DNA of 64,000 bases, taken from positions 186,001 to 250,000 of the forward strand of contig NZ_VWNA01000001.1 of NCBI RefSeq assembly GCF_009600605.1, given 5' to 3'. This stretch comes from Segnochrobactrum spirostomi (GTDB lineage Bacteria > Pseudomonadota > Alphaproteobacteria > Rhizobiales > Segnochrobactraceae). The notes beneath the pieces are model-generated. The model saw nothing but the letters and a program-made list of their open reading frames with translations. It was not told the origin of the DNA and did no database searches. Positions 27,164 to 36,662 of the stretch are shown piece after piece (position 1 is the first letter of the stretch; each line of letters opens with the position of its first letter). The position numbers and the translations under genes were made by a program.

Positions 27164-27541
27164 ATGGACCCGGTTCCGAAAATCATCGAACACTACATCA
27201 CGGCCTATAACGGGCGGGACGTCGCCGCCATGCTGCGCTGCCTCACCGACGACGTTCATTTCGTCAACCGCTCAGGCGCCGAGATCACCGCGGAAACCGT
27301 GGGCATCGAGGCCTTCGCGGCCCTCGCCGAGCAAGGCGTCGCCTTCTTCTCCGAGCGCCGGCAAGAGGTGACAAACGCCATCGTCGGCGCCGGTCACGCC
27401 ACGCTGAAGATCGCCTACCGCGCCACCGTCGCCGCCGATCTGCCGAACGGCTGGAAGGCCGGCCAGGAGATCGCCCTCGAGGGCGTCTCGCTCTTCACCC
27501 TGCGCGCCGACAAGATCGCGGCGATCACCGACATCAGTTGA
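27164..27541 (+). CDS. SnoaL-like / NTF2-fold protein
   Basis: A 125-residue protein with the NTF2 cone fold: IIEHYITAYNGRDVAAMLRCLTDDVHFVNRSG at the N-terminus and the closing beta strands KIAYRATVAADLP, EIALEGVSLFTLRADKIAAITDIS. Such proteins may be isomerases, hydratases or non-catalytic binders, and the substrate is not predictable. The ATG at 27164 begins directly before the first helix. A convergent old yellow enzyme gene lies 58 nt downstream across a terminator. Confidence 0.85.
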   Translation: MDPVPKIIEHYITAYNGRDVAAMLRCLTDDVHFVNRSGAEITAETVGIEAFAALAEQGVAFFSERRQEVTNAIVGAGHATLKIAYRATVAADLPNGWKAGQEIALEGVSLFTLRADKIAAITDIS

Positions 27542-27553
27542 AGCGGAACGACC

Positions 27554-27579
27554 GACGGGGCAGCCGAGGCCGCCCCGTC
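27554..27579. terminator. Bidirectional terminator hairpin
   Basis: GACGGGGC (27554-27561) pairs with GCCCCGTC (27572-27579) across a 10-nt loop, between the convergent SnoaL-like and old yellow enzyme genes. TCCTTC follows on the plus strand. Confidence 0.55.
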
Positions 27580-27599
27580 CTTCATCGAGACATGTCCGC

Positions 27600-28661
27600 T
27601 CAAGCCGCCTCAGCGAGCGTCGGGTAGTCCGTGTAGCCGGCCGGGCCCGGGGCGTAGAAGGTGCTCGGGTTCGGCTCGTTCAGCGGCGCATGCGCCGCAA
27701 AGCGGGCGACGAGGTCCGGGTTCGCGATGTAGCTCTTGCCGAACGCGACGGCGTCCGCGATGCCGTCGGCGAGTGCCTTCTCCGCGCTCTCCCGGGTGAA
27801 GCCCTCGTTGGCGATGTAGACGCCGCCGAACTCCGCCTTGAGCTGCGGGCCGATGCTGTCCTCCGCCTGACGCTCCCGGGCGCAGAGGAAGGCGATCTTC
27901 CGCTTGCCGAGCTCGCGCGCGACATAGCCGAACGTGCCGGCGCGATCGCTGTCGCCCATGGTGTGGGAATCGCCCCGCGGCGCGAGATGAACCCCGACGC
28001 GACCCGCTCCCCAGACTTCAACGGCCGCATCGGTCACTTCGAGGAGCAGACGCGCCCGCTTCTCGATCGTGCCGCCGTAGGCGTCGGTGCGGTGATTGGT
28101 GCGGTCCTGAAGGAATTGGTCGAGCAGGTAGCCGTTGGCGCCGTGAATTTCCACGCCGTCGAAGCCGGCCGCCTTCGCGTTCGCGGCACCGCGGCGATAA
28201 TCCTCGATAAGGCCGGGAATCTCGTCGAGCTCGAGCGCGCGCGGCACCGGGAACGGACGCTGCGGCCGCAGCAGGCTGACGTGGCCTTCCGCGGCGATCG
28301 CGCTCGGCGCCACCGGCTGTGCGCCGTTCAGGAAGAACGGGTCGGAGATGCGCCCGACGTGCCAGAGCTGGAGGAAGACGCGGCCGCCGGCCTTGTGGAC
28401 GGACTCGGTGACGAGCTTCCAGCCTTCGGCCTGCTCGTCGGACCAGATGCCGGGCGTGTCGGCGTAGCCGATGCCCATCGGGGTCACCACCGTCGCCTCG
28501 GTGAGGATGAGGCCGGCGGCGGCGCGCTGGGTATAATATTCGGCCATCATCGCGTTCGGGATGCGCTCCACGCCCGCGCGCTGGCGGGTCAGCGGCGCCA
28601 TCACGATACGGTTCGGAATCTCGATATCCCCGACCTTGAGGGGATCGAACAGGCTCGGCAT
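27600..28661 (-). CDS. Old yellow enzyme family alkene reductase
   Basis: FMN-dependent ene-reductase of 353 residues, NemA/OYE type, acting on electrophilic alkenes (N-ethylmaleimide, nitro compounds) with NAD(P)H. The start [29 protein letters not shown] is diagnostic (shown here only in part: [10 protein letters not shown] at 17-26). QLWHVGR (98-104) and [12 protein letters not shown] (173-184) carry His173, Asn176 and Tyr178, the substrate-binding and proton-donor residues. [17 protein letters not shown] and [10 protein letters not shown] bind FMN. It is divergent from a luciferase-like monooxygenase with a palindrome in between. Confidence 0.93.
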   Translation of the reverse strand: MPSLFDPLKVGDIEIPNRIVMAPLTRQRAGVERIPNAMMAEYYTQRAAAGLILTEATVVTPMGIGYADTPGIWSDEQAEGWKLVTESVHKAGGRVFLQLWHVGRISDPFFLNGAQPVAPSAIAAEGHVSLLRPQRPFPVPRALELDEIPGLIEDYRRGAANAKAAGFDGVEIHGANGYLLDQFLQDRTNHRTDAYGGTIEKRARLLLEVTDAAVEVWGAGRVGVHLAPRGDSHTMGDSDRAGTFGYVARELGKRKIAFLCARERQAEDSIGPQLKAEFGGVYIANEGFTRESAEKALADGIADAVAFGKSYIANPDLVARFAAHAPLNEPNPSTFYAPGPAGYTDYPTLAEAA

Positions 28662-29022
28662 CGCAAGCTCCTTGTTGGGTCGTCAGGCGGGAGGACGTCG
28701 GCGGGGCCCCGCCTCTACCGACGCGGAAACGTTGAGGTCGTCGCGGACCGCCACGGTTGACAGGCGATCGTTGTTCGACGAACATCGAACAAGTAAGCGA
28801 AGCGCTCCCGCATTGCAATATGGCAGCGCTCTCGCTTCGCTTGCGCGAGCGGGACCGCTTCCAGTCCCGCCGCCCTCGCATTCGGCCGATCCATCGCCAT
28901 CTTTCACGAAGACGGGATGGTCCGTCTTTCGAAAACGCCATCCCCCTGGGTACCGTCCCAAGATACACCGCCTCGAGGTCCGCACCGCGGACGGGCAGGC
29001 CATCCGAGCGCCGGAGCCTTCG
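28662..29022. other. Intergenic region, 361 nt, between two flavoenzyme genes
   Basis: Control region for the divergent old yellow enzyme and luciferase-like genes. It contains TTGACA at 28757-28762 and a perfect 7-bp inverted repeat at 28771-28792. No coding signal is credible. Confidence 0.6.
28771..28792. promoter_or_regulatory. Candidate operator between the two flavoenzyme genes
   Basis: Arms TTGTTCG (28771-28777) and CGAACAA (28786-28792) are perfect inverted repeats around 8 nt; inside it GTTCG-A-CGAAC is also palindromic. A consensus -35 TTGACA ends 8 nt upstream, so the site would cover the spacer and -10 of a plus-strand promoter. The -10 itself is weak. The binding protein is unknown. 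Confidence 0.5.
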
Positions 29023-30039
29023 ATGATCCCGTTTTCCGTTCTCGACCTCGCGCCGATCACCCTCGGCAGCGACGCCTCGCAGGCCTTCCGCAACACCCTC
29101 GATCTCGCCCGCCATGCCGAAGCCTGGGGCTACAAGCGGTACTGGCTCGCCGAGCATCACAACATGCCGGGCATCGCCAGCGCCGCGACCTCCGTCGTCA
29201 TCGGCCACGTCGCCGCGGGCACGAAGACGATCCGCGTCGGGTCCGGCGGCATCATGCTGCCGAACCATGCGCCGCTCCTCATCGCCGAACAATTCGGCAC
29301 CCTTGCGGCACTGTTCCCGGGCCGCATCGATCTCGGCGTCGGCCGGGCGCCCGGCACCGACCAGATCGCCGCCCGGGCGATGCGGCGCGACCTCAACGAG
29401 AGCGCGGAGCGCTTCCCGCAGGACGTGATGGAATTGCAGGCGCTGTTCGCGCCCGCCCGCCCCGGCCAGGTGATCCAGGCGGTGCCCGGCGCCGGCCTTG
29501 AGGTGCCGATCTGGATTCTCGGGTCGAGTCTGTTCGGCGCTCAGCTCGCGGCGATGCTCGGTCTGCCCTACGCTTTCGCCTCGCACTTCGCGCCCGATCA
29601 TCTGCACGAGGCCCTCGCGCTCTACCGCAGCCAGTTCCGCCCGTCCGACACGCTCGACAAGCCCTATGCGATGGTCGCCGCGAACGCCTTCGCGGCCGAG
29701 ACGGACGCCGAGGCCGAGCGCCTCTTCACCTCGCTGGAGCAGCAATTTCTCGCGCTGCGCCGCGGTGCCCCGGGGCCCCTGCCTCCGCCGGCGGACGACA
29801 TGCGCGATCGGATGTCGTCGATGGAGCGGATGGGTCTCGAACGAACCTTCGCCTATGCCGCCGTCGGCTCGCCGGAGACGGTGCGCGCGAAGCTCCAGCG
29901 TTTCATCGACGAGACGCGCCCGGACGAGATCATCGTCACCGGCCAGATCTACGATCACGCCGCCCGGCTGCGCTCGTTCGAGATCGTCGCCGAAATCGCC
30001 AAGACGCTCGCCCCGAAGCAGAGCGGCGTCGCCGCCTGA
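29023..30039 (+). CDS. LLM-class flavin-dependent oxidoreductase (luciferase-like monooxygenase)
   Basis: A 338-residue single-component relative of bacterial luciferase with a TIM-barrel fold, expected to use reduced flavin. Family marks are VLDLAPI at the start, [47 protein letters not shown] and the late [10 protein letters not shown] segment. These are typical of the alkanal-monooxygenase-like subgroup found in many genomes with unknown substrate. The ATG at 29023 opens the conserved [11 protein letters not shown]; the long frame upstream lies in the intergenic control region. Confidence 0.92.
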   Translation: MIPFSVLDLAPITLGSDASQAFRNTLDLARHAEAWGYKRYWLAEHHNMPGIASAATSVVIGHVAAGTKTIRVGSGGIMLPNHAPLLIAEQFGTLAALFPGRIDLGVGRAPGTDQIAARAMRRDLNESAERFPQDVMELQALFAPARPGQVIQAVPGAGLEVPIWILGSSLFGAQLAAMLGLPYAFASHFAPDHLHEALALYRSQFRPSDTLDKPYAMVAANAFAAETDAEAERLFTSLEQQFLALRRGAPGPLPPPADDMRDRMSSMERMGLERTFAYAAVGSPETVRAKLQRFIDETRPDEIIVTGQIYDHAARLRSFEIVAEIAKTLAPKQSGVAA

Positions 30040-30282
30040 GGCGGAAACGCTCGCCCGAATCACCCCCTGCGGGGCATAATCGCGGCTTGGCGGCAGCGGG
30101 CCGCGCCCTCCCCCTGTTGATTGCGGGCATGATATCCGCCGCGGCGCCTTTGAGGCTTCACGCGGCGGGACGGGCACGCTATCGAGCGGGCTTGCTCGGG
30201 TCGCTCCCGGTCCGCCGGTCGGACGCGATCATCGGACCCGAGCCGCACCCGCTCGAAATCGGCTGGGAGAGCCTGCGACCGC

Positions 30283-31767
30283 ATGGACGCCAAAGCCCGC
30301 AAGATCGAAGCCGCAGGACCGAGCGCGCGCACCGCTCCGCACAATGTCGAGCTCGAGCGGCAGCTTCTTGGGTCCGTGCTGATGAACAACGAGACCTATT
30401 ACCGGGTCTCCGACTTCCTTGAGCCACCGCACTTCTTCATCGACGCGCACCGCCGCATCTACGAGAAGATGTCGCACCTGATCCGGGCCGGCAAGGTCGC
30501 CTCCCCGATCACGCTCAAGACGTTTTTCGGGCAGGACGAGCAGATCGCCGACATCTCGGTGACGCAATATCTGCTCCGCCTCGTCGCCGACGCCACCACG
30601 ATCATCAACGCCGAAGACCACGGCCGGATGATCTTCGATCTCGCCCTACGCCGTCAGTTGATTCAGATCGGCGAGGATATGGTCAACGTGGCGTTCGATT
30701 CGCCGATCGATCAGCCGCCCAAGATGCAGATCGAGGACGCCGAGCGCCGCCTTTACGGTCTCGCCGAAAGCGGGCGCTACGAGGGTGGCTTCCAGACCTT
30801 CTCGGATGCGCTGATCGCCGCGGTCGATATGGCGGCGGCCGCCTATCAGCGCTCGGGCGGCCTGTCGGGTCTCGCGACCGGCCTCACCGACCTCGACCGC
30901 CTGATGGGCGGCCTCCAGCGCTCCGACCTCATCATCCTCGCCGGCCGTCCGGCGATGGGTAAGACCTCGCTCGCGACCAACATCGCCTACAACATCGCCC
31001 GCTCGTACAAAGGCGCGCAGCAGGCCGATGGCTCGCTGAAGGCCGAGGACGGCGGCATCGTCGGCTTCTTCTCGCTCGAAATGTCGGCCGAGCAGCTCGC
31101 GACCCGTCTGCTCGCCGAACAATCCGGCGTGCCCTCCTCGCTGATCCGGCGCGGCTCGATCGATCCCGACCAGTTCGAACGCCTCGCTGCGACCGCGCAG
31201 GAGATGCAGACGATCCCGCTCTACATCGACCAGACCGGCGGCCTCTCGATCGGCCAGCTCGCGGCGCGCGCCCGCCGCCTGAAGCGCCAGCGCGGGCTCG
31301 ACCTCCTCGTGGTCGACTATCTCCAGCTCCTTCAAGGCTCGAACCGCCGCTCGTCGGACAGCCGCGTGCAGGAGATCACCGAGATCACCACCGGCCTCAA
31401 GGCGCTCGCCAAGGAGCTCGCGGTGCCGATCGTCGCGCTCTCGCAGCTCTCCCGTCAGGTCGAATCGCGCGACGACAAGCGGCCGCAGCTCTCGGACCTG
31501 CGCGAATCCGGCTCGATCGAGCAGGACGCCGACGTGGTCCTGTTCGTCTACCGCGACGAATATTATCTGAAGAACAAGAAGCCGAAGGAAGGCACCGAGG
31601 AGTTCTTCAAGTGGCAGGCCGAGATGGAGGCGGTGGCGGGCATCGCCGAGGTCATCATCGGCAAGCAGCGCCACGGTCCGACCGGCACGGTGCCGCTCGC
31701 CTTCGAGGCCGAGATCACCCGCTTCTCCAACCTCGCCCGCGAATATCAGGTTCCCGACCGCGAGTAG
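30283..31767 (+). CDS. dnaB: Replicative DNA helicase DnaB
   Basis: Hexameric 5'-3' helicase of the replication fork, 494 residues. The N-terminal domain begins at PHNVELERQLLGSVLMNN; the RecA-like ATPase has Walker A GRPAMGKTSLA near residues 221-231, FFSLEMSAEQLATRLLAE, the Walker B region LLVVDYLQLLQG, and the C-terminal SGSIEQDADVVLFVYRDEYY. No intein is present and length is normal. It is followed 18 nt later by radA. The alanine racemase gene (alr) often found between dnaB and radA in related genomes is absent here. Confidence 0.97.
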   Translation: MDAKARKIEAAGPSARTAPHNVELERQLLGSVLMNNETYYRVSDFLEPPHFFIDAHRRIYEKMSHLIRAGKVASPITLKTFFGQDEQIADISVTQYLLRLVADATTIINAEDHGRMIFDLALRRQLIQIGEDMVNVAFDSPIDQPPKMQIEDAERRLYGLAESGRYEGGFQTFSDALIAAVDMAAAAYQRSGGLSGLATGLTDLDRLMGGLQRSDLIILAGRPAMGKTSLATNIAYNIARSYKGAQQADGSLKAEDGGIVGFFSLEMSAEQLATRLLAEQSGVPSSLIRRGSIDPDQFERLAATAQEMQTIPLYIDQTGGLSIGQLAARARRLKRQRGLDLLVVDYLQLLQGSNRRSSDSRVQEITEITTGLKALAKELAVPIVALSQLSRQVESRDDKRPQLSDLRESGSIEQDADVVLFVYRDEYYLKNKKPKEGTEEFFKWQAEMEAVAGIAEVIIGKQRHGPTGTVPLAFEAEITRFSNLAREYQVPDRE

Positions 31768-31785
31768 CGCGTCCCGAAAGGCATC

Positions 31786-33225
31786 ATGGCCAAGGCCCGT
31801 TCCCACTTCGTCTGCCAAGCCTGCGGCGCGGTCTCCAACCGCTGGTCGGGCAAGTGCGAGGCGTGCGGCGAGTGGAACACCATCGTCGAGGAAATGGCGG
31901 AGTCGATCCTCGCCGGGCCGAAGCCCTCGCCGCGCAAAGGACGCAGCGTCGAACTCGGCTCGCTCGCCGGTGAAGCCGACGAGGCGCCACGGGTGAGCAG
32001 CGGCATTGCCGAGCTCGACCGGGTGACCGGCGGCGGCTTCGTTCAGGGCTCGGCGATCCTGATCGGCGGCGATCCCGGCATCGGCAAGTCCACGCTGCTG
32101 CTCCAGGCGACCGCCGCGCTCGCCCGCGCCGGGGAGCGCGTCGTCTACGTCTCCGGCGAAGAGGCGACGGCGCAGATCCGGCTCCGCGCCGAGCGGCTGG
32201 GGCTTTCCGGCGCGCCCGTCTCGCTCGCGGCGGAGACGAATGTCGAGGACATACTCGCGACCCTCTCCTCGGCCGGCCGGCCGGCGCTCGTCGTCATCGA
32301 TTCGATCCAGACGCTGTGGACGGCGGCGGCGGAGTCCGCGCCCGGCACCGTGACGCAGGTGCGGGCCTGCGCCCACGCGATGATCCGCTATGCCAAGACG
32401 ACCGGCGCGACCGTCGTGCTCGTCGGCCACGTCACCAAGGACGGCCAGATCGCCGGCCCGCGCGTCGTCGAGCACATGGTCGATGCGGTCATGAGCTTCG
32501 AGGGTGACGGCGCCGGCCCGTTCCGCGTGCTGCGCACTACGAAGAACCGCTTCGGCCCGACCGACGAGATCGGCGTCTTCGAGATGACCGGCCTCGGGCT
32601 CAAGGAGGTGCCGAACCCGTCCGAGCTCTTCCTCGGCGAGCGCGACACCGCGAGCCCCGGCACCGCCGTCTTCGCCGGAATGGAGGGCACCCGCCCGCTC
32701 CTCGTCGAGATCCAGGCGCTCGTCGCTCCCTCGACGCTCGCCATACCGCGGCGTGCCACCGTCGGGCTCGACGGCAACCGCCTCGCCATGATTCTCGCCG
32801 TGCTCGAGGCGCGCTGCGGCGTCCGCTTCGGCTCGAACGACGTCTATCTCAACGTCGCCGGCGGCCTGCGGATCGCCGAACCGGGTGCCGACCTTGCAGT
32901 GGCTGCAGCCCTGGTATCCTCCTTGAGCGGGGTTGCCCTTCCCCCCGATTGCGTCTATTTCGGCGAAGTCAGCCTCACAGGTCGCGTTCGGCCGGTCGGT
33001 CATGCGTCATCCCGCCTTAAGGAAGCCGAAAAGCTGGGATTTCGGATGGCCGTCGCACCGGATTCGGCGGCGGTCGATTCAGGTCGGGAACGCGCCCTCG
33101 GCGTTCGCGGCGTCGGCGCGCTGATCGATTTCGTGGCCGATGTGGTCGGCCAAGCCCCTTCGCGGGAGCCTCCTTCGAGGGAGCCCGCGCGGGCCCTTCC
33201 CGGCCGGATGCCATCCGGACGATAA
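31786..33225 (+). CDS. radA: DNA repair protein RadA
   Basis: Helicase-like recombination factor of 479 residues that aids branch migration of recombination intermediates. The N-terminal zinc finger uses Cys10, Cys13, Cys24 and Cys27. The RecA-like core has Walker A GGDPGIGKSTLLLQ near residue 94 and the RadA-specific KNRFG near residue 253. The C-terminal Lon-protease-like domain (about 290-450) includes NVAGGLRIAEPGADLAVAAAL. The last 25 residues are Pro/Arg-rich. It sits between dnaB and cvpA, an order conserved in Hyphomicrobiales. Confidence 0.97.
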   Translation: MAKARSHFVCQACGAVSNRWSGKCEACGEWNTIVEEMAESILAGPKPSPRKGRSVELGSLAGEADEAPRVSSGIAELDRVTGGGFVQGSAILIGGDPGIGKSTLLLQATAALARAGERVVYVSGEEATAQIRLRAERLGLSGAPVSLAAETNVEDILATLSSAGRPALVVIDSIQTLWTAAAESAPGTVTQVRACAHAMIRYAKTTGATVVLVGHVTKDGQIAGPRVVEHMVDAVMSFEGDGAGPFRVLRTTKNRFGPTDEIGVFEMTGLGLKEVPNPSELFLGERDTASPGTAVFAGMEGTRPLLVEIQALVAPSTLAIPRRATVGLDGNRLAMILAVLEARCGVRFGSNDVYLNVAGGLRIAEPGADLAVAAALVSSLSGVALPPDCVYFGEVSLTGRVRPVGHASSRLKEAEKLGFRMAVAPDSAAVDSGRERALGVRGVGALIDFVADVVGQAPSREPPSREPARALPGRMPSGR

Positions 33226-33416
33226 GCTGGCCCGTTCAGACGTTTGAGACCGGCGCTTATCGGAGATCGGGCACCCCCGGCCGCGAGCGCCGGGACGATC
33301 GCCCCGTTTGATCGGACCGGTTCGGATGCGCCCCGGCCGTCCGCCGGGGAGGTCGGTGGCGGAGATGGCGCCAACGGCGGCCGATGGTCTCGGCCGCGCA
33401 TGGGATTGTCTGGCTG

Positions 33417-34184
33417 ATGTCGTTCACCGTTCTCGACGGGATCGTCCTCGTCGTCACGCTGCTCTCCGCCGTGCTGGCGATGGTCCGCGGCTTCGTGCGC
33501 GAGGTGCTGTCGATCGCCTCGTGGGTCGTCGCGGCGATCGCAGCCTACGCCTTCTACGACGATCTGCTGCCGCTGGTATCGAAGTACATCCACCATCCCC
33601 AGCTCGCGCTGGCGGCCTCGATCGGCGGCGTCTTCCTGGTGACCTTGATTGTGGTCTCCATCATCACCATGAAGATATCGGACTTCGTGATCGACAGCCG
33701 GATCGGGTTCGTGGACCGGGCGCTCGGCTTCGTGTTCGGTGCTGCGCGCGGCATCCTGCTCCTCGTCGTGGCGATGCTGTTCTTCAACTGGCTGGTGCCG
33801 CAGGACCGGCAGCCGCCGTGGGTGGCGGACGCCCGCACCAAGACGATGCTCGACCAGCTCGGCGGCCGCCTCGTCGCCGCGCTGCCGAGCAACCCGGATG
33901 CGATCATCGCCGAGCGCCTCGGGCCCAGCCTGAGCGGCAAGATCCCGGGCCTCAAGACGGACACGACGACGGCCCCGGCCGCGCCGGGATCGCAGCCCGC
34001 GCCCCAGACGCCGGACGCGAGCTACGGCACGGGGTCGCGGCAGAGCCTCGATCAGTTGATCCAGTCGACCAACGACGGCAGCGACACTTCGCAGACCCAG
34101 GCGCCGGCCGCTTCCGGCGGACAGCCGCAACCGGCGACGCCGCCGGCCGGCACACAGCCCGCTCCGGCGGGACAGGGCCAGTAA
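33417..34184 (+). CDS. CvpA family membrane protein
   Basis: A 255-residue inner-membrane protein with four hydrophobic segments in the first 135 residues (about 5-22, 28-48, 63-85, 103-125) and a CvpA core with FTVLDGIVLVVTLLSAVLA, REVLSIASWV and IGFVDRALGFVFGAARG. The C-terminal 90 residues are a Pro/Ala/Gln/Thr-rich tail, presumably disordered. CvpA proteins are needed for colicin V export in E. coli and have wider envelope-stress roles. The ATG at 33417 is chosen; another in-frame start lies 11 codons upstream. It is followed by purF, as in E. coli, where cvpA and purF share an operon. Confidence 0.9.
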   Translation: MSFTVLDGIVLVVTLLSAVLAMVRGFVREVLSIASWVVAAIAAYAFYDDLLPLVSKYIHHPQLALAASIGGVFLVTLIVVSIITMKISDFVIDSRIGFVDRALGFVFGAARGILLLVVAMLFFNWLVPQDRQPPWVADARTKTMLDQLGGRLVAALPSNPDAIIAERLGPSLSGKIPGLKTDTTTAPAAPGSQPAPQTPDASYGTGSRQSLDQLIQSTNDGSDTSQTQAPAASGGQPQPATPPAGTQPAPAGQGQ

Positions 34185-34240
34185 GACCCGTTCGGCGGGA
34201 CCTTGCGGCCTGCAATCCAGTGAAGGGTTCGACGAAAGAA

Positions 34241-35731
34241 ATGGGCAAAGACGACCGCCTTCAGCACCTCGGAGACGCGTTCGGAACCAATCCGTTCGAC
34301 GACGACCACCTGCACGAGGAATGCGGTGTGTTCGGCGTGTTCGGGCACTCCGAGGCGGCGGCGCTCACCGCACTCGGCCTGCACGCCTTGCAGCACCGCG
34401 GGCAGGAGGCGGCCGGCATCGTCAGCTTCGACGGTGCCCATTTCGTCACCGAGCGCCACATCGGCCTCGTCGGCGACAATTTCTCGAAGCCCGCGGTGAT
34501 CGAGCGTCTCGCCGGCAACCGTGCCATCGGCCACACCCGCTACTCGACGACGGGCGCGCCGGTGCTGCGCAACGTGCAGCCTCTGTTCGCCGAGTTCGCC
34601 GGCGGCGGCTTCGCGGTCGCCCACAACGGCAACCTGACGAACGCTCGCACCCTCCAGCGCAGCCTTCAGCAGCGCGGCTCAATCTTCCAATCGACCTCGG
34701 ACACCGAGACGATCATCCACCTGATCGCCACCTCGAACCGCGGGCAGCTCATCGACCGGTTCGTCGATGCGATGCGCCAGATCGAGGGCGCCTACGCGAT
34801 TGTGGCACTCTCCGAAAAGAAGATGGTCGGCTGCCGCGATCCGCTCGGCGTCCGTCCCCTGGTCCTCGGCAAACTCGACGACGCCCACGTGCTCGCCTCC
34901 GAGACCTGCGCCCTCGACATCATCGGCGCGAGCTTCGTGCGCGACATCGATCCGGGCGAGCTCGTCGTCATAACCGAGGACGGCATCGAGAGCATCCGGC
35001 CCTTCCAGGCAGCCCGCCCGCGCTTTTGCATCTTTGAGTACGTCTATTTCGCGCGGCCGGATTCGATCGTGGAAGGGCGCAACATCTACGACGTCCGCAA
35101 GCGGATCGGCGCCGAACTCGCGCTGGAATCGCCGGCCCCGGCCGACCTCGTCATCCCGGTACCGGATTCCGGCACGCCCGCGGCCCTCGGCTTCGCCCAG
35201 GCGGCCAACCTGCCGTTCGAACTTGGCATCATCCGCAACCATTATGTCGGCCGCACCTTCATCCAGCCGACCGACGCGATCCGCCACATGGGCGTGAAGC
35301 TGAAGCACAACGCCAACCGGGCGATGCTCGAGGGCAAGCGCGTCGTGCTCGTGGACGATTCGATCGTGCGCGGCACGACCTCGAAGAAGATCGTCGAGAT
35401 GGTGCGCGACGCCGGCGCCACCGAGGTGCACATGCGCATCGCGAGCCCGCCGACGACCAATTCCTGCTTCTACGGCGTCGATACGCCGGAGAAGTCGAAG
35501 CTGATCGCCTCGCATATGTCGATCGAGGAGATCAACGCCTTCATCAAGGCCGACAGCCTGGCCTTCCTGTCGATCGACGGCCTCTACCGCGCCGTCGGTG
35601 AGCCCGGACGCAACGGAACCACGCCGCAATTCTGCGACGCCTGCTTCACCGGCGATTATCCGACCCGTCTGACCGACCAGCAGGACATCGAGACGACGCG
35701 GCAGCTCAACCTGCTCGCCGAAGCGGTCTGA
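34241..35731 (+). CDS. purF: Amidophosphoribosyltransferase
   Basis: First committed enzyme of purine synthesis, making phosphoribosylamine from PRPP and glutamine; 496 residues. A short propeptide precedes Cys28 (HLHEECGVFGVFG), which becomes the N-terminal nucleophile of the glutaminase domain after cleavage. The PRPP-binding loop VVLVDDSIVRGTTS lies near residues 366-379. The iron-sulfur-type Cys residues of the B. subtilis form are represented late in the chain (NSCFYGVDTP, FCDACFTGDYP). The ATG at 34241 follows GAAAGA. A short-chain dehydrogenase gene starts 8 nt after the stop. Confidence 0.97.
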   Translation: MGKDDRLQHLGDAFGTNPFDDDHLHEECGVFGVFGHSEAAALTALGLHALQHRGQEAAGIVSFDGAHFVTERHIGLVGDNFSKPAVIERLAGNRAIGHTRYSTTGAPVLRNVQPLFAEFAGGGFAVAHNGNLTNARTLQRSLQQRGSIFQSTSDTETIIHLIATSNRGQLIDRFVDAMRQIEGAYAIVALSEKKMVGCRDPLGVRPLVLGKLDDAHVLASETCALDIIGASFVRDIDPGELVVITEDGIESIRPFQAARPRFCIFEYVYFARPDSIVEGRNIYDVRKRIGAELALESPAPADLVIPVPDSGTPAALGFAQAANLPFELGIIRNHYVGRTFIQPTDAIRHMGVKLKHNANRAMLEGKRVVLVDDSIVRGTTSKKIVEMVRDAGATEVHMRIASPPTTNSCFYGVDTPEKSKLIASHMSIEEINAFIKADSLAFLSIDGLYRAVGEPGRNGTTPQFCDACFTGDYPTRLTDQQDIETTRQLNLLAEAV

Positions 35732-35738
35732 GATCGCC

Positions 35739-36541
35739 ATGTCTGAGAGAGTCGTGGCCGAGCATCCTTCCATCGACTTTTCGGGCCGCGTCGCGCTGGT
35801 GACCGGCGCCTCGCGCGGCATCGGCCGCGCCCTCGCCTTGGCGCTCGGCCGCGCCGGCGCCCACGTGATCGCGGTCGCCCGCACGGTCGGTGCGCTCGAG
35901 GAGCTCGACGACGCCATTCGCGCAGCGGGCGGCGAGGCCGCGACCCTGGTGCCGCTCGACCTCAAGGACATGCCGGCCCTCGATCGGCTCGGCGCCGCGA
36001 TCTACGAACGGTGGGGCCGGCTCGACGTCCTCGTCGGCAATGCCGGCATCCTCGGGCCGATCTCGCCCCTCGCCCACGTCGATCCGAAGGCGTTCGAGGA
36101 CGTCATGACGATCAACGTCACGGCGAACTGGCGGCTGATCCGCTCGCTCGATCCGCTGCTGCGCCAGGCCGAGGCCGGGCGTGCCGTGTTCGTGTCCTCC
36201 TCGGCGGCGTGGCGCGGGCGGGCGTTCTGGGCCCCTACGCCGCCTCCAAGGCCGCCCTCGACGCTCTCGTGCGCGCCTACGCGGCGGAGACGTCTCACAC
36301 GGCGGTCCGCATCAACGCCCTCGATCCCGGCGCCACCCGCACCCGCATGCGCGCCCAGGCGATGCCCGGCGAGGACCCGGAGACGCTCCCGGTGCCGGAA
36401 GCGCTGGTGCCGCCGACGCTCGCCCTGCTGTCGCCGACCTTCGACCGCTCCGGGCTCGTCTTCGACGCCCGCACCGGCACCCTGCGCAGCTTCGGCGTTC
36501 CGGTGGAGATCGAGACGGAAGACGCGGCCGCCGAGGGCTAA
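35739..36541 (+). pseudogene. Short-chain dehydrogenase/reductase, frameshifted
   Basis: The N-terminal frame (35739 to about 36230) encodes an SDR: VALVTGASRGIGRALALALG (NAD(P)-binding at 19-38), LVGNAGILGP and FVSSSAAWRGRAFW. The frame then breaks. The C-terminal half, including the catalytic YAASKAALDALVRAYAAE, INALDPGATRTRMR and the end at 36541, is in the -1 frame. The break is at the run GGG-CCCC (36229-36235): one added G would restore TTC TGG GGC CCC TAC and a normal 267-residue protein. Either a real recent loss or an assembly error at a homopolymer. This SDR follows purF in many relatives. Confidence 0.85.
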
Positions 36542-36566
36542 TCCCACCCCCGTCTTTCACTGCATC

Positions 36567-36593
36567 ACGGCCCGGCTCGTCCGGGCCGTTTTG
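36567..36593 (+). terminator. Terminator of the SDR gene (CTCGT-loop palindrome)
   Basis: Perfect 9-bp arms ACGGCCCGG / CCGGGCCGT (36567-36575, 36581-36589), loop CTCGT, then TTTTG. A member of the dispersed palindrome family used as a terminator. Confidence 0.85.
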
Positions 36594-36662
36594 TTTGGAG
36601 TGGCCGTGTGCCGGCTTGGTGTCCGCGGCAACGCCGGAGCGCCCGGATGACCGCTTCCTTTA

